Assembly: GCF_030272615.1 (NCBI RefSeq)
Contig: NC_081415.1
Location: 103,034,796-103,098,795 of the forward strand
DNA from: Cryptomeria japonica
Lineage: Eukaryota > Streptophyta > Pinopsida > Cupressales > Cupressaceae
Length of the DNA stretch: 64,000 nt
Reading direction: 5' to 3'
Positions 58,721 through 64,000 of the stretch are shown one piece after another. The stretch's first letter is position 1, and each line of letters begins with the position of its first letter. Position numbers and translations under genes: made by a program. The notes under the pieces were generated by a model, which was given only the letters and a program-made list of their open reading frames with translations, did no database searches and was not told the origin of the DNA.

Positions 58721-60174
58721 GTATGACCATGCAAATTTGATTTGTCATTCTTTGAAGAAACTTATGAATTTTGACCTTTCTGACTCTGTCAACGACTGAG
58801 CCAGGAATATGTTGTGTGGAACCTCTTCAGTACCAATGTTTGTTTTGATAGTCTCCTCTACCAACATGGATGACTTTTCTTCATATGATGCTAGGAGAAT
58901 GTCGAGCCTTCCATCTTCGGATGCCTCAAAGAGGTTTTTGCCCTCAGATATGTCCTTTCTTTTTACTTTTTTGGGGTCAGACAACGCCATAGTGTGGTTT
59001 TCGCCATAAGACCCATGGTTTGTTCTTATTTTCACATTTTTGTGATTGGAAGGTCTGACACCCTCACCAAAATATGCCATGCTGTTGAGTTCTATAGTGT
59101 ATCCCGCTTTATGGTCCCCAGGGGGAAGATCATCTCATATGCCCAGATAGTCAATAACAGCTTCATCATTTTGGAATGTGTCAAACTGTGCAGGTCCTTC
59201 ATGATCCCAGTCAATGAGTTGGTGGTGAACAAGGGGAAGGCCTTTAATGTCTTTGAACTTAGCGGGGCTAAGAGTGAAGATGCAGTTATATTTGGGTATG
59301 TCAAGGTAATTATCGAGGTCATCGATGGCACTCTCCTCATCAGTCTCGATCGTGAGTGAATCTAAATTATCATCACTAGTAGCGCATTCTGGGACAGGTG
59401 TTCTCATCCTATGTGATTTCAACCTCGAACCTTGAGACAAGGACTGTGTGGAATCTTCATGGGTTGTTTCTTGACCAACTCTGAACTTTTTATAAAATTC
59501 CTCTTCTTCTGTGGGTTCATTTGGCTCTCTGAATGTCCGGTGAGCTCGTAGTCACTGGAGGATTTGTCTGAACCCCATTCCCATTCATTGGAGTTTGTGG
59601 AATAGCGATCCTCTTGTTGAATTTTGGCTGCTTTGATTTGTAAGGCTTCTTCTGTCCTTTGAGTGTGGACCTTGGAAGTTAGGAAACCAAGTCCTTTCGA
59701 GTGTTCTTTTTTGAATGTCAATTTAGGTTGTAAAGGTTCAATGATGCCTTCCTTTCATAACCCAAGAGGGCTTTTTCCATCATACCTGAATTTTTGTAGA
59801 ATCTTGAAGACTTTGCCATATTTCTCACATGGTAGGCTGATGTGAGCTTGTGTGTCATCTTCAATGTCTTTGTAAAGCATTTTGTATAAGTCCTCCTCTT
59901 CCAGTTCGCCCCATCTTTGAAAGGTAGTAGGGTCCCATTTGAGTACCATGATGGATACTTGCTTGTTAGGATGTGGTCTTCCATATTCTTTTGGGGAACT
60001 CATGACTTGTCGTAAGTACATGGTCTGATTTAAAGTGTATTCCCCCATGCCCTTGTCCTGAAATTTGCCTTTTAGCTCACCTTGTTTTGATGTCGAAGGT
60101 TTTAATGACTCAGGATCAATGTAAGCCGAAGAAGGAATAGCTTCGCGATTACTGGGAATGATGGTCTTAGTTTT
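58721..60174 (-). pseudogene. Pol linker between protease and RT, minus gypsy element
   Basis: A 1.4-kb coding-like stretch in several frames: KWDPTTFQRWGELEEEDLYK, an acidic part (SLTIETDEESAIDDLDNYLD), NCIFTLSPAKFKDIKGLPLV and ERSKFISFFKE before the RT start. It has no enzyme motif. The linker is long and has at least four frame breaks. Confidence 0.7.
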
Positions 60175-60545
60175 TTATCTCAGGTTATTACAATATATGA
60201 ATGGATTAGGATCACCATTAACTGTTACCTCTACTCCATTGTGGGGAAACTTAATGCATTGGTGATATGTCGATGGGACTGCCCTCATTTCATGAATCCA
60301 AGGGCGTCCTAGCAATATGTTATAAGTGAGATCTAGATCTAGGACTTGACAAACCACATCCTTCGTAACTGGCCCAACTCTGAGAGGCAAGGTGACTATG
60401 CCCTTGGACGAACGTTCTTCACCATCATATGCCTTGATGGTGATTTGATTTGTAGAATTCATAGCTTTATCAAAATATCCCAATTGTTTAATTGTGCTCA
60501 ATGTACAAATGTTTAGACTAGCTCCTCCATCTATCAGGACTCGTT
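60175..60545 (-). pseudogene. Aspartic protease, minus gypsy element
   Basis: Active site LIDGGASLNIC (about 60540-60510), then TIKQLGYFDKAMNSTNQ, LPLRVGPVTKDVVCQVL and NILLGRPWIHEMRAVPST. Many Tat proteases carry DGGSS in place of DTGA, so this site is normal for the group. The ORF stops at 60175. Confidence 0.85.
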
Positions 60546-60861
60546 TTATTCGATGTTTGTGTATGAAGGATTCAACGTGTAGTGGTACATTATGTGGCTA
60601 ACTTATGGAGGTATCGTCGGCTTCTATGAAAGTAAGGGAGTGTGGAACGGAAAGGTATCCCACCATGGCTTGAAACTAGTCCACGTTCAGATCAGTAGGA
60701 ATGGTAGTGTCTCTCAAGATTTTGTCAAGAATAGCTTTATGAGTGGGGGATATGCGTAAGAGCTCAAGGATGGAGATGAGCACGGGTGTCTTCCCTAACT
60801 ATTCTACAAGGTCATACTTAGGTTTGGTGGATGGAGAAGTGGTGTTCTTAGTTGAAGCACC
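60546..60861 (-). pseudogene. Gag-protease junction, minus gypsy element
   Basis: Matches 23220-23530 of the relative. Coding-like (LGKTPVLISILELLRISPTH), with stops at about 60597, 60677 and 60800. Confidence 0.65.
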
Positions 60862-63097
60862 TTACAAAGTGATTTTACCTCGACGGGTTGTAACATGACA
60901 TTCAAAGGTAGGTTCATAAGAAGATCCAACACCTTTTAGGACAATTTTGGGTCTCTGAGTAGAATTCTCAGGGTTTTTGTCCTTGATGATAATAGTAGAG
61001 ACATAATTATCCATCGAGATGTGATTGATAGTTGAATCATAATTATAAGATGCTCTAGTATAGTTGGTTTGATCATCTGTGGCTTTAGCTTTTCCCTTGT
61101 CATGTTTTGGGAATGGTTCCTTAAACATCTCATGTTCTTGATTGGATGAGTGTCCCTCAATCTCAATGTCACCTCTATCAATGAGATCTTGTACGATGTT
61201 CTTCAGCCAATGGAAATTTCTTGTCTTATGACCCTTGCTCTTATGAAATTCACAATACTCATCATCATTCCACCAATTTGGTTTAACTTTTGGTTCATAC
61301 GGAGGAAAATCTGGAACTGTGATTACCTTGTTTGCCACTAGCTTTTTGAAAACTGACTCAAGTGGTTCTCCCAGTGGAGTGTACTTCCTTCGCGATCTGG
61401 AAGTTGTTTGAGTATTCACTTGATTGTTTGTAGAACTTGATCCCGAAAAGATGAATTTGGGTCGCACTGTGTTGGCATCAACAACACCATCATTGACTGT
61501 GTTCTTGTTTTTATTCCAAAATCTTGGCTTGTCTTTTCCCTTAAAGTCATCTTTGTTTTCCTTGAATATCTTAATAACTCCTTGTTCAATTAGGACCTTC
61601 TCTATTGCTAAGCCTTTTTCAATGACGTCCTTGAAGGTAGACAAACAAGCTTTTCTTAGATCATAGCCAATGTCTTTGTTAACGTTTTGTGTGAACATCT
61701 CTACCATTTGTTTTTGTGGAATTTCACAAGAGCATCTGCTAGCTAGATTTCTCCATCTTTGTAAAAATGAGGCAAAAGATTCTCCATCCCTTTGCTTGGT
61801 GTTGCACAAAGTGGTGATTGATATGTCTGTCTCTATGTTGTAGGAGAAATGTTGGATAAATGCCTCTGCTGAGTCACCCCATGACTTAATACCAAGTGGG
61901 AGTTGGGAGAACCATTCCATAGCTTGATCACCTAAGCTTTGTGGGAATAATCTCATCAAATATGTCTCTTCTACTGCTACCTCAATGCAAGCTATGAAAA
62001 ACTGTCTTATGTGTGCCTTAGGATCCCCTTTTCCTCTATACTTATCAAATTTAGGCATCACAAAGTGTGTAGGAAATGGAGGCATTGGAATGCTTTTGTC
62101 AAATGGATAGGGACATATGTCTCTCATTGTGTATGTTGTCTTTGGTGTATTTATGTCCTCCATTTTCTTTTCTAAGACCTTTATTTGTTGCTCCAAATTG
62201 CTCTTAGGTGGAGATCGACTTCTTGGACCATACCCCATGCTTGAGGCACCAATTGGAGGAGGAGCATGTTGCATATATGGATGATATTGATCATACACGT
62301 TCATATGGAGGAGGTCTATAGTGATGCTGCATATATGGACCACTTGGTATAGATTCATGTTGAGGAACATCATATCTATTTTGTGCATGTATACCATACT
62401 CTACAGGCATGTCATGTTCTAATGTGCTGCCCCCAAATTTGACACGGGGTTTCCTTGTGTCCAAATTTTGAGCATGCCTTTGAATATCCAATTGCTTTGG
62501 TGGTTGATCCTTAGCATTGGTATGTGATTGAGCATATCTTTCTGCATAAGACTTCCATAATGGTCTACGAAGGTGAGTATCATATGCTTGACCATGTGTA
62601 TGTGGGACCTTTGGTTTTTGAAGCAAAGACAATGGTGATTCAGGTACCATATATGGTCCTCTATGTCCTCCACTATTAGGCCTCCTTTGATCCATGTTGG
62701 AGTGAGGTTGTTGCAAAGGTCGATTTTCCATTATTTGAGACATGTCAAAATCATGGGGTATCTTGGCTCCAGTTTGTGCCATCATTTGTAAGAAGTATTG
62801 TCTATCCCTCCTCATTATTTCCTCAACCAATCGATTGAAATGGGGATTCATAATGGATTCTTCCACATCTGTTGAATGTACTAAAAAGTTGTCCATATTG
62901 TCATTGTGTGTATCATTGTTGTTTATAGTGTCCATGTTCTCAACATTTGGAATGTTTCTATAGACATCCATGTCAGGTAATGTAGTATGATCAGTATTGA
63001 AAAAGACATCATTGTCAAACTCATAAACACTCATGTTTGCAGACTCTTGAGCCTCTTTAGTTTCTCTCCTAGATTTTTGGGAACGGGTTTCAACCAT
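60862..63097 (-). pseudogene. Tat-like gag, minus gypsy element (one frameshift)
   Basis: Start MVETRSQKSRRETKEAQES at 63097. The first frame runs to 62291 and the second from 62397 to 60862; they overlap, so one frameshift near 62300-62390 separates them. The capsid domain (residues about 110-280 of the second frame) has MPKFDKYRGKGDPKAHI, LGDQAMEWFSQLPLGIKSWG and FASFLQRWRNLASRCSC. The zinc finger reads CEFHKSKGHKTRNFHWLK; its last Cys is Phe here, while the relative has Cys. Better preserved than the plus-strand copy. Confidence 0.9.
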
Positions 63098-64000
63098 GAA
63101 CTAAGTATTGACCAAGATGTGTGAGACTAGATGAAAATGGAAAGAGTATGGAAGACGAAGAGTTGGATGGAATGTAAATGAATCTGAGGTGTACTGACAA
63201 TGTCCAAAGTGTAAGACCAAGTATGTATGTAGTAGAGTAGGTGTGACTTCCAAAGAGAGGATAGTTTCTCTTGATGAGGTAAGTTGACCTTGACTCTAAG
63301 TAAGACCAAATGAGACCCAAAGGTGAGAGACCTTGATGAGGGACCACTTAGCAAAGTGTTGTTGTATGTAGTGTGTTGACAAAGTATAGTGAGGATAAGC
63401 AAGTGACCTTTTGACTCAAGTTTAGACAATTGTGAATGTAAAGTGAGATGTGAAGCAATGATGGACTTTGTGAGACCCAAAGACAGATTGAATGCTAAAT
63501 GAAACCCTAGAGAAATGACCTAGGAGGCTCAAGAATTTTGAAACTGACTGTGTTTGTTTGCTGGACTGTAACAGTTTTTCAATTCTGAACACAGACGCGC
63601 CTGTATACTTCATAGACGTGGTTTCCTGACACATACATGGCTCTGTTCAACACAGATGCGCTTCTGAGATTTTTGCAAAATGCACTATTGATTCTGGGAA
63701 CACAGACGCGTTTCTGCCCTTCACAGACGTGGTTATACAGCACAGACGCTATTATGTCAAACATAGACGCGTTTCTGCAAAACTTGTGCAATTTTTTTCC
63801 AATTTGTGAAGTCATTTTGTTGTGACCAAATCTGACTGTTTGACTGTTTTTCATGACAAGAGGACACAGTGTTGATGAAGACCCAATGTTTGTAAGTGTC
63901 TAGACTCCAAAATGACTCCAATAAAAAGTGTGTTGTTTGATGTAAAAATGTTTTGCATACACTTGAAGACACAAAAGACACAATGTTTTGCTGTTTGGTC
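63098..64000 (-). other. Untranslated leader of the minus gypsy element, running out of the window
   Basis: Matches 20957-20200 reversed. It holds no gene. At 63588-63775 it has six or seven CACAGACGCG / CATAGACGCG words in a loose array, far more than the one seen in the relative's leader. Confidence 0.75.
63588..63775. repeat. CACAGACGCG array in the gag leader
   Basis: Loose repeat of 20-45 bp spacing with cores CACAGACGCGCCTG, CATAGACGTGG, CACAGATGCGCTTCTG and CACAGACGCGTTTCTG. Confidence 0.8.

Larger units (their letters stand above)
29323..64000 (-). mobile_element. Tat-like Ty3/gypsy element, minus strand, inserted in its relative; 5' end outside window
   Basis: Parts in element order: leader (64000-63098), gag (63097-60862), protease, linker, RT, gRNH, aRNH and integrase start (to 56397), an inserted element (35871-56396), integrase end (35870-35043), 3' untranslated region, antisense PMD gene (30419-33243), polypurine tract and 3' LTR (29323-30080). 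The left flanking five bases are GAGAT; the right end is not in the window. Many stops and several frameshifts show that it is dead, but each pol domain is recognisable. Confidence 0.88.

Overview
This window is repeat DNA from a large plant nuclear genome. I see no host gene, tRNA, rRNA or organelle gene. Everything identifiable is a Ty1/copia or Ty3/gypsy (Tat-like, with two RNase H domains) LTR retrotransposon, a solo LTR, a TIR element, satellite DNA or a microsatellite. The nesting, very long LTRs and decayed frames suit a gymnosperm or another giant plant genome. The species cannot be named from this sequence.

Layout. 1-1010 is a broken copia pol fragment on the minus strand. 1011-7309 is AT-rich DNA with a degenerate GGGAGCC...AAAACCC repeat (about 2826-3570), a possible LTR start (4798) and an (AT)n tract (5685-5849). 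7310-19023 is a minus-strand copia-type element with LTRs at 7310-8546 and 17846-19023, gag but no recognisable pol. It carries a 5.9-kb TIR insertion (9819-15750) filled with CT/GA tracts and a palindromic satellite, which is itself hit by a solo copia LTR (11724-12617).

At 19024 the right copia LTR is interrupted by a plus-strand gypsy element (19024-29322). It keeps gag, a protease remnant and the integrase tail, but RT, RNase H and most of integrase are missing. A solo LTR (26408-27196, TSD CATAC) lies in its 3' region. At 29323 this element is interrupted by a minus-strand relative of the same family that runs past the window end, with 3' LTR 29323-30080 and pol order PR-RT-gRNH-aRNH-INT. 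Both relatives carry, between integrase and 3' LTR, an antisense gene for a plant mobile domain (PMD) protein. In the better copy two exons are visible, and the intron holds an array of covarying hairpins.

The integrase of that minus-strand element is split by a fourth, young element at 35871-56396 (20,526 bp, TSD GAAGG). Its two LTRs are each 6,668 bp and each carries a coding region of about 1,235 codons for an unrecognised protein. Its internal region holds gag and an uninterrupted 1,795-residue pol whose plant-type RNase H lies before RT instead of after it. This is the most unusual system in the window.

How the parts work together. In each autonomous element Gag forms the particle, protease processes the polyprotein, RT and RNase H copy the RNA, and integrase inserts the DNA. 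The gag-only copia and the pol-deleted gypsy copy would depend on enzymes supplied in trans. Insertion order reads outside in: copia, plus gypsy, minus gypsy, giant-LTR element. Many nonsense codons look like CAG to TAG changes, as expected from deamination of methylated CHG sites.
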